A DNA stretch of 64,000 nucleotides from JAXMBN01 sp046349875 (GTDB lineage: Bacteria > Planctomycetota > Planctomycetia > Pirellulales > Pirellulaceae), in the NCBI GenBank assembly GCA_046349875.1, contig JAXMBN010000004.1:62001-126000 (forward strand), read 5' to 3'. Below the pieces are notes generated by a model, which did not search any database, had not been told where the DNA came from, and saw nothing but the letters and a program-made list of their open reading frames with translations. Shown here one piece after another: positions 8,343 to 17,063 of this stretch (position 1 is the stretch's first letter; every line of letters begins with the position of its first letter). Both the position numbers and the translations under genes were made by a program.

Positions 8343-9497
8343 TTAGCGCAGGGCGATGTTGTCGCGATGGATCACTTCTTCGTACGGGCATTCACCGAGA
8401 ATCTCCTCGATACGATCGCTTCGACATCCACGAATTTGACGGACTTCGGAGGCCGAGTAGTTTGATAGGCCACGAGCGATCTCTTGATCGTCTTGATCGA
8501 TGATGGCTACAGCATCCCCTTTCTCAAAGGTACCTTGGACATCTCGAATGCCAATCGCCAAGAGACTTCGGCCTTGATCGCATACAGCTTGCACGGCTCC
8601 TTTATCCACCACAATTTTCCCTTCGCATTGAGCCGTAAAACCGATCCAGCGTTTTTTCGGATTGAGCGATTTCGATTGTGGTAAGAACATCGTGCCAATG
8701 ACTTCACCTTGAAGAAGGCGAGGCAATACTTGCTCTTCGCGTCCCCAAGCGATCATCACCGGTTGACCGCTATTGGTGACGAAGCGGGCGGCGGAGAGCT
8801 TACTTGCCATACCTCCCTTGCTGATTCCGGTCTTTTTATCGCGAACCAATTCTTCGATCGAGGCATCGACTGCGGGAACTGAATGGATCACTTTGGCATG
8901 AGGATCGGAAGGATCTGTGGTGTAGAGTCCACGAACATCGCTCAAGATGACGAGCATCGGTTTGGCAAAAAGCCCTGCGACCATGGCCGCCAATCGATCG
9001 TTGTCTCCGAAGGTGGTTTTCAGTTCATCCACAGCCACGGTATCGTTTTCGTTGATCACTGGGATGGTCTCGAGTTCAAGAAGTGAGTGAAGAGTGTTGC
9101 GCACATTGAGATATCGTTGGCGATCATCGAGGTCCGACGCGGTCAACAAAACCTGTGCAGCGTGTTTTCCATGTTGAGTAAAGACCTGCTCATAAACTTG
9201 AATGAGATGGGCCTGCCCAACCGCGGCAACCGCCTGCAGGGTCGCTAAGTCTTTTGGGCGTCCCGGCAATCCCAATCGCCCAACGCCCGATGCCACGGCA
9301 CCGCTACTCACCAAAACAACTTTTTTGCCGGAGGCGGCAACAGCCAGCAATTGCTTGGCGAGTCGTTCGATGTGTTCTCGATCAAGCCGTCCATCGGTAC
9401 CGGTTAAGACACGGGAACCAACTTTGACGACCCAAACGTCAACGTTTTCAATAATTTTCCGACGCGATTCTGGCGTATTTCCTTCAATTTCAGTCAC
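8343..9497 (-). CDS. proB: Glutamate 5-kinase with PUA domain
   Basis: Phosphorylates glutamate as the first committed step of proline synthesis. The amino-acid kinase domain (about 18-270) shows VVKVGSRVLTG, VLVSSGAVASGVGRLG and INENDTVAVDEL, and the phosphate loop KKTGISKGGMASKLSAA. A C-terminal PUA domain (about 290-370; IVVDKGAVQAV) completes the 384-residue two-domain form. The start is GTG 9497 with AAGGA upstream. proA is not in the neighbourhood. It is divergent from the purF-like gene and convergent with guaA. Confidence 0.95.
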   Translation of the reverse strand: MTEIEGNTPESRRKIIENVDVWVVKVGSRVLTGTDGRLDREHIERLAKQLLAVAASGKKVVLVSSGAVASGVGRLGLPGRPKDLATLQAVAAVGQAHLIQVYEQVFTQHGKHAAQVLLTASDLDDRQRYLNVRNTLHSLLELETIPVINENDTVAVDELKTTFGDNDRLAAMVAGLFAKPMLVILSDVRGLYTTDPSDPHAKVIHSVPAVDASIEELVRDKKTGISKGGMASKLSAARFVTNSGQPVMIAWGREEQVLPRLLQGEVIGTMFLPQSKSLNPKKRWIGFTAQCEGKIVVDKGAVQAVCDQGRSLLAIGIRDVQGTFEKGDAVAIIDQDDQEIARGLSNYSASEVRQIRGCRSDRIEEILGECPYEEVIHRDNIALR

Positions 9498-9680
9498 TTC
9501 CGACGATCCTTCAACTCTATTGGACGGTTTGCCGTTCGTTGTCGTGTCGCTAAACTAACACTCGTTCAAGACCTCAACTTCGCACACCATTGGGCGACTT
9601 GGGGTCGCTTCCACTTCGCGGAATGGTCCTAGGATCCATTGCCCCTGAATCGATTTCCTTGCGAGGCGCATTACGGAAAT

Positions 9681-11276
9681 ATGAGCGAATTGCATCACGA
9701 GTGCGGTGTTGCGGCGATTTACCACCTTCCTGGCGGCGAAGAAAGCCGGCTTTGTCCAGAAGGTGGACCCAGCCAAATTTCTCGTCTCCTTCCGAGAATG
9801 CTCCAAGATATCCAAAACCGCGGTCAATTGGCGGCGGGTATGACGACTTTCAATCCCGGTCGGTCTCAGTTATTGGATACTTATAAGGATGTCGGCCCGG
9901 TAAGTGAAGTCTTCCAGTTATCGCATCGCGCAAAAAGCGAAGCCTTAATGGCTGCTTATGCTGGCTCCGCTGCCATCGGTCATGTTCGCTATGCAACGTG
10001 CGGACAAGATGACCGTAGCTATGCCCAACCGTTCGAGCGACAGCATATCCATAAACACAAGTGGTTTAGCTTCTGTTTCAACGGCCAGCTCGCCAACTGG
10101 TCGGAACTAAAAGAAAAGCTTATTCGAGATGGCGAGCATCATTTGGCTCGCGACACCGATACCGAAATCATCATGCATGAGATCGGGCGCGAACTTTCTT
10201 CGGGATCTGCAAGTCGATCGCTCATCGACATTTTCAAGAGTGCCGTGAGTGGATTTGACGGAGCCTATTCTTTGGCATTGCTCAATGCCAAAGGTGAAAT
10301 GTTGTTGGCTCGCGATCCACTAGGAATCAAACCGCTTTGCTATGCAATTGAAGGTCCGCTTTTTGCCGCTGCCAGCGAAAGCGTCGCGTTGCTCAATCTT
10401 TCGTTTGACCGCGAGTCCATTCATTCGTTGCCACCGGGACATGCGATCATGATTTCGCCTGAAGGGATCAAGATCGAGCGATTTGCGGAACCACGCAATC
10501 CAGCCCACTGCTTTTTTGAGTGGATCTATTTTGCCAACGTTGCAAGTTCACTTGATGATCGCAGCGTCTATATCACTCGAACGCGTCTTGGCGAAGAACT
10601 GGCTCGTATTGAAAAAGAAGATGGATCGATCCCCATCGATGAAGACACCATCGTCGTTCCCGTACCGGACACCAGCAAAGCAGCTGCGGATTCGATGGCG
10701 TATGCATTGGGTATTCCGAGCCGTGAAGGCTTGATTCGCAATCGCTATAGCGGTCGAACGTTTATCGAAGGCGGAAGAGCGCGCAAGGCGAAAGCCTCGA
10801 GCAAATACACACCCCTTCGCGAAGTTCTCGAAGGCAAGCGAGTCTTTTTGGTGGAAGACTCCATCGTCCGATCCACCACCATGAAAGTTTTGCTCGATCG
10901 GATCCGCGATCTTGGTGGAGCCAAAGAGATCCATGTTCGCGTGGCTTGCCCACCCATTGTGGCGCCGTGCTTCTATGGAATCGATATGTCGACCATCGAT
11001 GAGTTGATTGCACCTAAGTTTCTGGAAGATGGCCAGATGACGGCCGAAGCACAGAAGCGGATGGCTCAGAATTTGGGGTGCGATTCTCTTCGTTATTTAC
11101 CGGTGGATTCGATCGCTCGCGCGATCCAACTTCCCTCCGATCATTTGTGCCGCGCTTGCATCACGGGTGAGTATCCGACCGAGCATGGTCAGAAGCTCTA
11201 TCAGATCGCTCGCAAGAATTACGAGAATGGATTGCAAGCAGGGCGTACCTATGAGGTCGCAGCGCCTCATTGCTGA
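9681..11276 (+). CDS. purF: Amidophosphoribosyltransferase, PurF type
   Basis: Predicted to catalyse PRPP + glutamine to phosphoribosylamine, the first step of purine synthesis. The N-terminal Ntn glutaminase domain starts MSELHHECGVAAIY, with the nucleophile Cys8 exposed after removal of a short propeptide, as in PurF. FCFNGQLAN is the glutaminase loop. The phosphoribosyltransferase domain has the PRPP loop VFLVEDSIVRSTT and the ending CFYGIDMSTIDEL. A late CRAC motif fits the Fe-S type of PurF. Variations are NRGQLAAGM where RGQDSAG is usual, and Glu in the PRPP loop where VDDSIVRGTT is usual. ATG 9681 is chosen because it places the Cys correctly; an earlier start at 9639 would add 14 residues. 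GuaA lies nearby, so two purine enzymes share this region. Confidence 0.85.
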   Translation: MSELHHECGVAAIYHLPGGEESRLCPEGGPSQISRLLPRMLQDIQNRGQLAAGMTTFNPGRSQLLDTYKDVGPVSEVFQLSHRAKSEALMAAYAGSAAIGHVRYATCGQDDRSYAQPFERQHIHKHKWFSFCFNGQLANWSELKEKLIRDGEHHLARDTDTEIIMHEIGRELSSGSASRSLIDIFKSAVSGFDGAYSLALLNAKGEMLLARDPLGIKPLCYAIEGPLFAAASESVALLNLSFDRESIHSLPPGHAIMISPEGIKIERFAEPRNPAHCFFEWIYFANVASSLDDRSVYITRTRLGEELARIEKEDGSIPIDEDTIVVPVPDTSKAAADSMAYALGIPSREGLIRNRYSGRTFIEGGRARKAKASSKYTPLREVLEGKRVFLVEDSIVRSTTMKVLLDRIRDLGGAKEIHVRVACPPIVAPCFYGIDMSTIDELIAPKFLEDGQMTAEAQKRMAQNLGCDSLRYLPVDSIARAIQLPSDHLCRACITGEYPTEHGQKLYQIARKNYENGLQAGRTYEVAAPHC

Positions 11277-11372
11277 TGCGATGCGTTGTCGAGCGATGTC
11301 TTCGGCATAGAAGAGAAATCAATTGCCCATCGGCGTTCGATGAAGGCAAAGTGGATCTGTACCAAAATGAAT

Positions 11373-11412
11373 AGCCGCGGCGACATCGTAAGATATCGCC
11401 GCGGCTTTCCCC
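11373..11412 (+). terminator. GC-rich hairpin after purF
   Basis: AGCCGCGGCGA (11373-11383) pairs with TCGCCGCGGCT (11396-11406), and an inner ATC/GAT pairing closes on a GTAA loop. It is followed by TTCCCCCC rather than a pure T-run. It sits between two convergent genes and may act on both strands. Confidence 0.65.
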
Positions 11413-11481
11413 CTGCCCTCGTTCACAGCTACTGCTGTACGCACATGACTTCAGAATGCTTCGCGAAGTTGCAACGTAGGA

Positions 11482-13893
11482 TTAACGTCGCAGAGTATTC
11501 GCGGGAGCTTTGGTATTGGAAATTGGCTCGTCAAACGAAGCGCGTTGGACGGTCGATGCGTTGCGGAGTGCATTGCCATTCGATCCAGCAGCGTTGGCTG
11601 ACGATGTATTGGATGCAGGCCTTACATTCCACTTAGGCTGCCCCTCATCGCTTCCCGTTCCATTGCTGGAAGGAGTCGTGGCAGCACTATCATTCTTGAG
11701 ACGACTGGTTGGCATCTTCTTGACGGGTGGAACAGGTGCTGGCTGAACTTCTTCAGGCTGTGGAACCGGTTCCGACGATCCCTTGCTTGGAACGCTTGGT
11801 TCGATGTTGGAAGGGGACGACGGTTCCTCGACGATCACTTCATCGCTGGTCACAGCATCCGAGATACGGCTTCCGACGTTGTTCTCGACAGGACCACGGC
11901 TGATAACAGCTGGTCGCGATGCACCACCTTCTAAGAAGTAAGCAGCATCTCGTTCGCGAGCTCGTTCCGTTGCATCCCAGTAAGCCTTATCAGCCCAAGG
12001 ACCTTCGCCCAGCGAGATGTTGTTGTAGTCGAGCAGCGAGCCTTTGAGCATGTGTACTTGAACGATCGACTTGTTGTATTCGCATACGGCGCGATAGTAC
12101 TCTTGCTGAGCTCGAGCACGTCGTTCTTGAGCTTGAAGCAACTCGTTGGTGAGTTGTTCAATCTGTTGAACACCCGACTCCAAACGATCGGTTTGAATTT
12201 GGACATCCAGCTGGCTGGCATTCCATTCATTCAACTTGAGTTGCACTTGTTCGTAGTGGTTGTGCATCAAAGCATAGTTATCCGAAAGGGTAGCCATCAA
12301 AGCGAGCTCTTTATCTTTCAAGACTTCGTGTTCGCGAGCCAACTGAAGCTGCGAGTTGCGAATGAGAGCGTGTGCTCGGCGAGCTCCAACCGCATTAGGA
12401 GTGACTTCGACACGGAAACCGGCTTCTTGATAATTGCCACCGAGCAGACTTTCCCAAGCGCTGGTTCGATTGGTGCTGAGCGAGTTTCCAGGAAATTCGA
12501 CGCCACCATCGCGGCTCCAAAGATCGTCACCCACACCGAGCCATCGGTAGAGAGCCGATACGTTGACATCTGGCAGAATTTGATTCTTGGCAGAGATCAA
12601 TTCCAATTCCTTTTGCTTCACAACCCACTTTTGAGTGCGAAGGTCGACGTTGCGATGGAGAGCTTCTGCTTGGATGCTATTCCAATCGAAATCGGTTCGA
12701 GCCACCGATGGACGATCCACAGGACGAATGATACGTCCGTCGGTAGGTGCCAATCCCATGTAGAATCGCAAGCGTCGTTCACGACCGAGGACACCGGGAT
12801 CACCACCAGGCAAGTTGACACCATGCAAAGCAGCTTTCAACTGTCCTTCGAATCGTAATGCTTGAGCACTCGCTCGATAGAAAACCGATTGAGGCGTTTC
12901 ACCAAGTTGTGCGCGAGATTCCGCAACGCGATAGACTTTGAGAGCACTTTCATGTGCCAGCTTGGAGGTCTCGACCGCCCAATAGGCACAGTACAATTCC
13001 CAATACATGTTCTCGATGTCCTTCACGAAGTTTCGGACACCTTCTTCAAACTGGTTGAGCGAGTTGTCTTCGTTGATGCGAGCCAAAAGAACAGGGATGC
13101 GATTGACCATCGTTCCACGGCCACGCATCAGAGGATGTTGGACTTGAATTTCAAGGATCTGCGTGTAATCGCTTGGAACGACACGGGCCTGTCCACCCGC
13201 TGTGGAAACGTTGTTCGCAGAGTAAATCGTTTGACTTCTTGCCGTTACGACACCACCCGTTGCAGTACGCTTGGACAAAGCGTTTTGGAAGGTTGTATCG
13301 CGAGCGGTAAAGATCGAGGGAGTGAAAAGGTTGCTGGCATTTCTTTGACGATCGGTCGTGTTATACGACAAGAACGAAGAGGCTTGGGCATCGAATTCGG
13401 CCAATGCATCTTCGATACCGCCAACCTGGTTGGCTTTGATGGCACCGCGAGGCAATGTGCGGTTACCGTTTTGATCGATGACGAGACCTTGCGTGTTGGC
13501 CGTGCTCGAGGTGATCGCTGGGTCCAAGTTGGTTCGCAATTGAGCTGACGGGGAACTCAACATTTGCACCGACGGATCTTGAGCGATTTGAAAGGAACCA
13601 ACGGAGGTGCGCAATACCTTGCTGTTCGCTAGAGCGTAGTTAATAACTTCTTCGAGCGAGAGATCCCAATACTCGAATTCGTTATTTCCAGCCATGAATG
13701 GAACTTGGGCCTGAGTTGCCTCGGGCAAAGATTCCACGGCAAGATCGGGATACTCGATCTGGGTAGCGGTCGCGAGATAGTGCGATAGATCGCCATCTTC
13801 AGCGACAAAGAAAGGTTGCGTAGGATGGCAGCCCGTAAAGAGCACCAACCCAATTTGCAGCAACGCGGCCCAGCGAAAGATCAAACGTTTCAT
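11482..13893 (-). CDS. TolC-like outer-membrane efflux protein, lipoprotein form
   Basis: Outer-membrane channel component of the TolC/OEP family, 803 residues, much longer than the usual 450-500. A lipoprotein signal ends in LFTGC (Cys22). Residues of about 60-620 contain the paired coiled-coil repeats of OEP proteins (LEEVINYALANSKVLR; LIRNSQLQLAREHEVLKDKE; QIEQLTNELLQAQERRARAQQ). The last 130 residues are a Ser/Pro/Asn-rich low-complexity tail with no fold that I can see. No membrane-fusion protein or inner-membrane pump is adjacent, so its partner must be elsewhere. Start ATG 13893 has AGGAA upstream. Confidence 0.85.
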   Translation of the reverse strand: MKRLIFRWAALLQIGLVLFTGCHPTQPFFVAEDGDLSHYLATATQIEYPDLAVESLPEATQAQVPFMAGNNEFEYWDLSLEEVINYALANSKVLRTSVGSFQIAQDPSVQMLSSPSAQLRTNLDPAITSSTANTQGLVIDQNGNRTLPRGAIKANQVGGIEDALAEFDAQASSFLSYNTTDRQRNASNLFTPSIFTARDTTFQNALSKRTATGGVVTARSQTIYSANNVSTAGGQARVVPSDYTQILEIQVQHPLMRGRGTMVNRIPVLLARINEDNSLNQFEEGVRNFVKDIENMYWELYCAYWAVETSKLAHESALKVYRVAESRAQLGETPQSVFYRASAQALRFEGQLKAALHGVNLPGGDPGVLGRERRLRFYMGLAPTDGRIIRPVDRPSVARTDFDWNSIQAEALHRNVDLRTQKWVVKQKELELISAKNQILPDVNVSALYRWLGVGDDLWSRDGGVEFPGNSLSTNRTSAWESLLGGNYQEAGFRVEVTPNAVGARRAHALIRNSQLQLAREHEVLKDKELALMATLSDNYALMHNHYEQVQLKLNEWNASQLDVQIQTDRLESGVQQIEQLTNELLQAQERRARAQQEYYRAVCEYNKSIVQVHMLKGSLLDYNNISLGEGPWADKAYWDATERARERDAAYFLEGGASRPAVISRGPVENNVGSRISDAVTSDEVIVEEPSSPSNIEPSVPSKGSSEPVPQPEEVQPAPVPPVKKMPTSRLKNDSAATTPSSNGTGSDEGQPKWNVRPASNTSSANAAGSNGNALRNASTVQRASFDEPISNTKAPANTLRR

Positions 13894-14267
13894 GACTTAG
13901 AGATTCCTGCGCATCCACCGAAAGTACGCACCTCTTCCGCACAAGAGCATGGCGCCAAGCCATACGCTCGCCGTAAAGGCAGTCATTTCGAATTGTTTAG
14001 GAACCCCCCTTGTCGAACATCGCCATCGCTAGCACGAGGCAGGATGACAATGCACCGACAGATTCGTTATCGTCAACCTAACCGGCAAACTTTGACTCTT
14101 TTTCCGGATTTGCAAAATTGTTGCGACTTCGCTTGAAGAGTTTGCTAGCAAGATGGCTAAAGAATATGCAAACCAAAGTTGAAATACCCTTCAACGCCAA
14201 TAGATAGCGTTCCGGCGTGCGCTCGAGGTTCGATCAGAGCGATATGGAGCTAGATGATGGAGCTCGA
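13894..14267. other. Intergenic region upstream of the TolC-like gene
   Basis: 374 bases between two genes on the - strand. It must contain the promoter of the TolC-like gene. I see no convincing promoter boxes, hairpin or small reading frame. Confidence 0.4.
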
Positions 14268-15089
14268 TTATTGAACTCTGTCCCGCATCCACTTAGTTCG
14301 CGTGTACGCGATATGAAACCCATTTCGCTGGGCATTGCGTTGAGATGGAGACCCCGGAAGAGCTGACATCGTTGCCAAGTCACATCCTTGATCTTTGGCA
14401 AACTGCAATCGCTCGCGCAATAACAATTGCTGTGCCCCTTTGCGGCGTGCGTTCGGAATAGTGCTGGCACCTCCTAGAATGCCGACTCCGTCCAAGATGA
14501 AGAGGCTGCCCGTAGCAATAGGAGCTCCACCTTCTTCGACCCAAAACGAAACCGAAGAGGTCGTTTCGACAATCACCTTTCCAAGATCGAGCAAGAAGTC
14601 TCGGTACTCAGGGTACTCGCCCCATCCGTCGGCGGACACCTGAGCCCAAGCATCGGCCTCAGTGCGTTCAAGCACCCGCAGTTGAATCCCTGGAGCCCAT
14701 CTTTGGGACGGAACCGAATCGAGTTTTTGGTAAAGTACGTTTGAGAGTTCGATCGGCCGGTAGTGCCGTGAAGAAAGTTCCGCCATGTGAGCCGCAGAGA
14801 TTAAGGGGCACACTTCATGGAACACAGGGGCTTGCTTGTGATCGAAAAAAGATTCGGCCTCGCTCAGTTGGTACGCAATATCGCCGTCATCGACACCGAG
14901 CCCAAAAGTCTGGGTCAACGGGGACGCAAGCCCATCATAGACAGCAAACAAACTACCAAATTGACGCCACTCGGCATTCACTTGAGGAGACAGTCGATGC
15001 CTGGCTTCGACCATGTGAGCATTGGATTTTGCAGTCGCCTCTTCGATTCGGCGAGCTAGGCCGCCATCGACAATCAGTGGTTGGCTCAT
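14268..15089 (-). CDS. GNAT-family N-acetyltransferase
   Basis: Predicted acetyl-CoA-dependent acyltransferase of 273 residues. The C-terminal half (about 135-270) has a GNAT layout: beta-strand SVSFWVEEGGAPIATGSLFI, then GGASTIPNARRKGAQQLLL, where RKGAQQLL stands for the R/QxxGxG/A acetyl-CoA loop, then the late AQRNGFHIAYTR. The N-terminal half has no recognised family, and the substrate is unknown. Its ATG overlaps the stop of the upstream carbonic anhydrase (ATGA, 15086-15089), so the two are translationally coupled. Confidence 0.78.
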   Translation of the reverse strand: MSQPLIVDGGLARRIEEATAKSNAHMVEARHRLSPQVNAEWRQFGSLFAVYDGLASPLTQTFGLGVDDGDIAYQLSEAESFFDHKQAPVFHEVCPLISAAHMAELSSRHYRPIELSNVLYQKLDSVPSQRWAPGIQLRVLERTEADAWAQVSADGWGEYPEYRDFLLDLGKVIVETTSSVSFWVEEGGAPIATGSLFILDGVGILGGASTIPNARRKGAQQLLLRERLQFAKDQGCDLATMSALPGSPSQRNAQRNGFHIAYTRTKWMRDRVQ

Positions 15090-15745
15090 ACGCTCCGGTC
15101 ATCCAAGAATTCCACAACGGCCGTATCGAGATCATAGTAACCACCCACGATCTTGATTTGGCCTTGTTGAACCAAGTCTTCGAGAATGGGACTGCGTTTT
15201 CGAATCTGGGAAACGGTATGTCGCACGTTGTTTTTGGCAACTAAATCCACAAAGGCTGGATTGGAAGAGACAGGTTCACCATCGAACTGGTTCGCAGATT
15301 CGAGCACGATTGGTCGAATTTTTGCCAAAAGAGCCGTTAGGTTTCCTAACTTTACATCATCGATGGCAGCCCGAATCGCACCGCAATATTCGTGTCCCAT
15401 CACCAAGATCAACTTGGCACCTGCGACCTTGCACGCGTATTCCATGGATCCTAAGAGGTCTTCATTCACGCAGTTACCCGCGACACGTCCCACGAAAATA
15501 TCGCCGATCCCTTTATCGAACACATCTTCCACTGGGACGCGACTATCGAGACAAGATAGGACCATCGCTTTGGGAAACTGTCCCGATGCAGCCAATCGTA
15601 CTTGAGCGTTATGGTCGCGAGCCGTCACGTCGTTGTTGACGAATCGTGCGTTACCTTCTTTGAGGCTTTCTAACACTTGATCTGGTGTCAGAGCTCGCTG
15701 TTGTTCTTCCGTGAGTACCGTGCAAATCGGCGCCTTGTGAATCAT
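15086..15745 (-). CDS. Beta-class carbonic anhydrase
   Basis: Zinc enzyme interconverting CO2 and bicarbonate. The ligands are visible: Cys65 and the Asp-Arg dyad in CLDSR (65-69), then His118 and Cys121 in GHEYCGA. Length 219 residues is normal. The open frame extends to 15808, but GGAG sits eight bases ahead of ATG 15745, so the start MIHKAPICTV is preferred; ATG 15751 is the alternative. No signal peptide in this version, so it is probably cytoplasmic. It is coupled by a 4-base overlap to the GNAT gene. Confidence 0.92.
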   Translation of the reverse strand: MIHKAPICTVLTEEQQRALTPDQVLESLKEGNARFVNNDVTARDHNAQVRLAASGQFPKAMVLSCLDSRVPVEDVFDKGIGDIFVGRVAGNCVNEDLLGSMEYACKVAGAKLILVMGHEYCGAIRAAIDDVKLGNLTALLAKIRPIVLESANQFDGEPVSSNPAFVDLVAKNNVRHTVSQIRKRSPILEDLVQQGQIKIVGGYYDLDTAVVEFLDDRSV

Positions 15746-15857
15746 CTTCATTTCTCCAATTGAGGACTGAGGCATTCTATCGTCACATGGAGAGAACGAA
15801 AACGACACAGCAGCTTGCGATATTTCTCATCGCAACGATATCGACCTGCGAAAAATA

Positions 15858-16742
15858 CTATTTCGATTCCGAGGTCACGCTGCGAAGTTGTTTGATAAAG
15901 GTTTCCATATCTTGAATGCGTTTCGCAGGATTGGGATCCATCGCTTGCATCACGGTGGCTGCCAAGTTGGGGTGCAGATCAGGACGATATTTGAAGATGT
16001 CCGCTGGGGGCGAAGTATCGTGATGCAGAGCCGCCATTCCACTCGCTTCCGAGAATGGCCAAGGCAGTTCAAACGTCAACAAGTGATAGCAGGTCACACC
16101 AAACGAAAAGATATCCACCCGCTGATCTGTTTGACGACGTCGCACAACTTCCGGCGCCATGTAGAGAGGCGTTCCCGTGCGATTGCCTGGTTGCATGAAC
16201 TCTTTGGTTGCGGGAAGAGTCAGTCCAAAGTCGATGAGTTTCACAAGCGAAAAATCTTCGCTGGCAATAAAGTTTCTTGGGCAAATATCGCGGTGGATAT
16301 ATCCCATGCGATGCACGTATGCCAAAGCGTCCGCCATTTGACGAATCATTTTCAATCGGTGCGGACGGAGTAATTCTTCTTCGCGATTGTTCACCAAGAC
16401 CTGCAAGCCCGGCCCATCCACGAATTCCATGACCAGATAAGGCTGGCCTTTATTGGTCAAGCCGTACTCGTAAGTGATCACGACATTGGGATGCTTCATC
16501 GCGATAGCGATCTCGCCTTCCGATGGCTTCTTGAGCCCTTTAAATCGGGACTCAAAAAACTCGACCTTCTCGATATCGCAAAGCTTCACACCAACGATTC
16601 GATTTCCATGATCCCGATCTTTCGCGACAAAGAAATTGCTCATCGTTCCAGAAACAGCGGAACGAATGCGTTCAAACCGCATTTCGACATCGATACGTTT
16701 CGAGCCGCCGAAGAGGCCTTGAAGTTTGTCGAGCAAACCCAT
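15858..16742 (-). CDS. Ser/Thr protein kinase with unusual catalytic loop
   Basis: Hanks-type kinase of 294 residues with no transmembrane segment, so probably cytoplasmic. The beta-3 Lys is K53 (IVGVKLCD). The catalytic loop is HRDICPRN (150-157), the metal-binding loop DFG (171-173), and the activation segment ends GTPLYMAPE. The usual catalytic-loop Lys (HRDLKPxN) is replaced by Cys154. The Gly-rich loop is also weak (SAVSGTMSNFFVAK). HRD Asp, Asn157 and DFG Asp are all kept, so activity is possible. The frame extends upstream to 16886, but ATG 16742 (MGLLDKLQGLFGG) is the more natural start. It is divergent from the glycosyltransferase gene. Confidence 0.88.
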   Translation of the reverse strand: MGLLDKLQGLFGGSKRIDVEMRFERIRSAVSGTMSNFFVAKDRDHGNRIVGVKLCDIEKVEFFESRFKGLKKPSEGEIAIAMKHPNVVITYEYGLTNKGQPYLVMEFVDGPGLQVLVNNREEELLRPHRLKMIRQMADALAYVHRMGYIHRDICPRNFIASEDFSLVKLIDFGLTLPATKEFMQPGNRTGTPLYMAPEVVRRRQTDQRVDIFSFGVTCYHLLTFELPWPFSEASGMAALHHDTSPPADIFKYRPDLHPNLAATVMQAMDPNPAKRIQDMETFIKQLRSVTSESK

Positions 16743-17063
16743 GGATACAAACACTTCCTGGAACAGATTCGGATTCAATCGGATGCCTCTATTATCGCTC
16801 AGGTATTCCGAAAAGGGAAACCGGGCAGCCAGAACCCATTTCTTCCTTGCGAAAAACCCCGATAGGCGTTCCTTCTTCGAACCCAATCGTCCACCGCACG
16901 ATCGTTACAACCGGTGCATTCGGTGGGTTGCGACGCCTCCCATGGCAGGGCATGGCAATCTCTTTGCCGGACCATTTGCTCACGCGGTTGCGATGACCAA
17001 GGATTCAGGCGCAGAGGTATATGCCTCTCCCTGCGGACCCTTAGCGAATTTGGAAGAGCCGAA
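16743..17063. other. Intergenic region between kinase and glycosyltransferase
   Basis: 321 bases between divergent starts. It contains GGAAGAG just ahead of the glycosyltransferase start. A 41-codon frame from 16942 ends on the glycosyltransferase ATG (ATGA), but it has no good ribosome binding site. No other structure is seen. Confidence 0.4.

Noticed and set aside
12052..12858. Long + strand open frame (268 residues) opposite the TolC-like gene
   Set aside because: It is antisense to a clear coding gene and shows no family motif.
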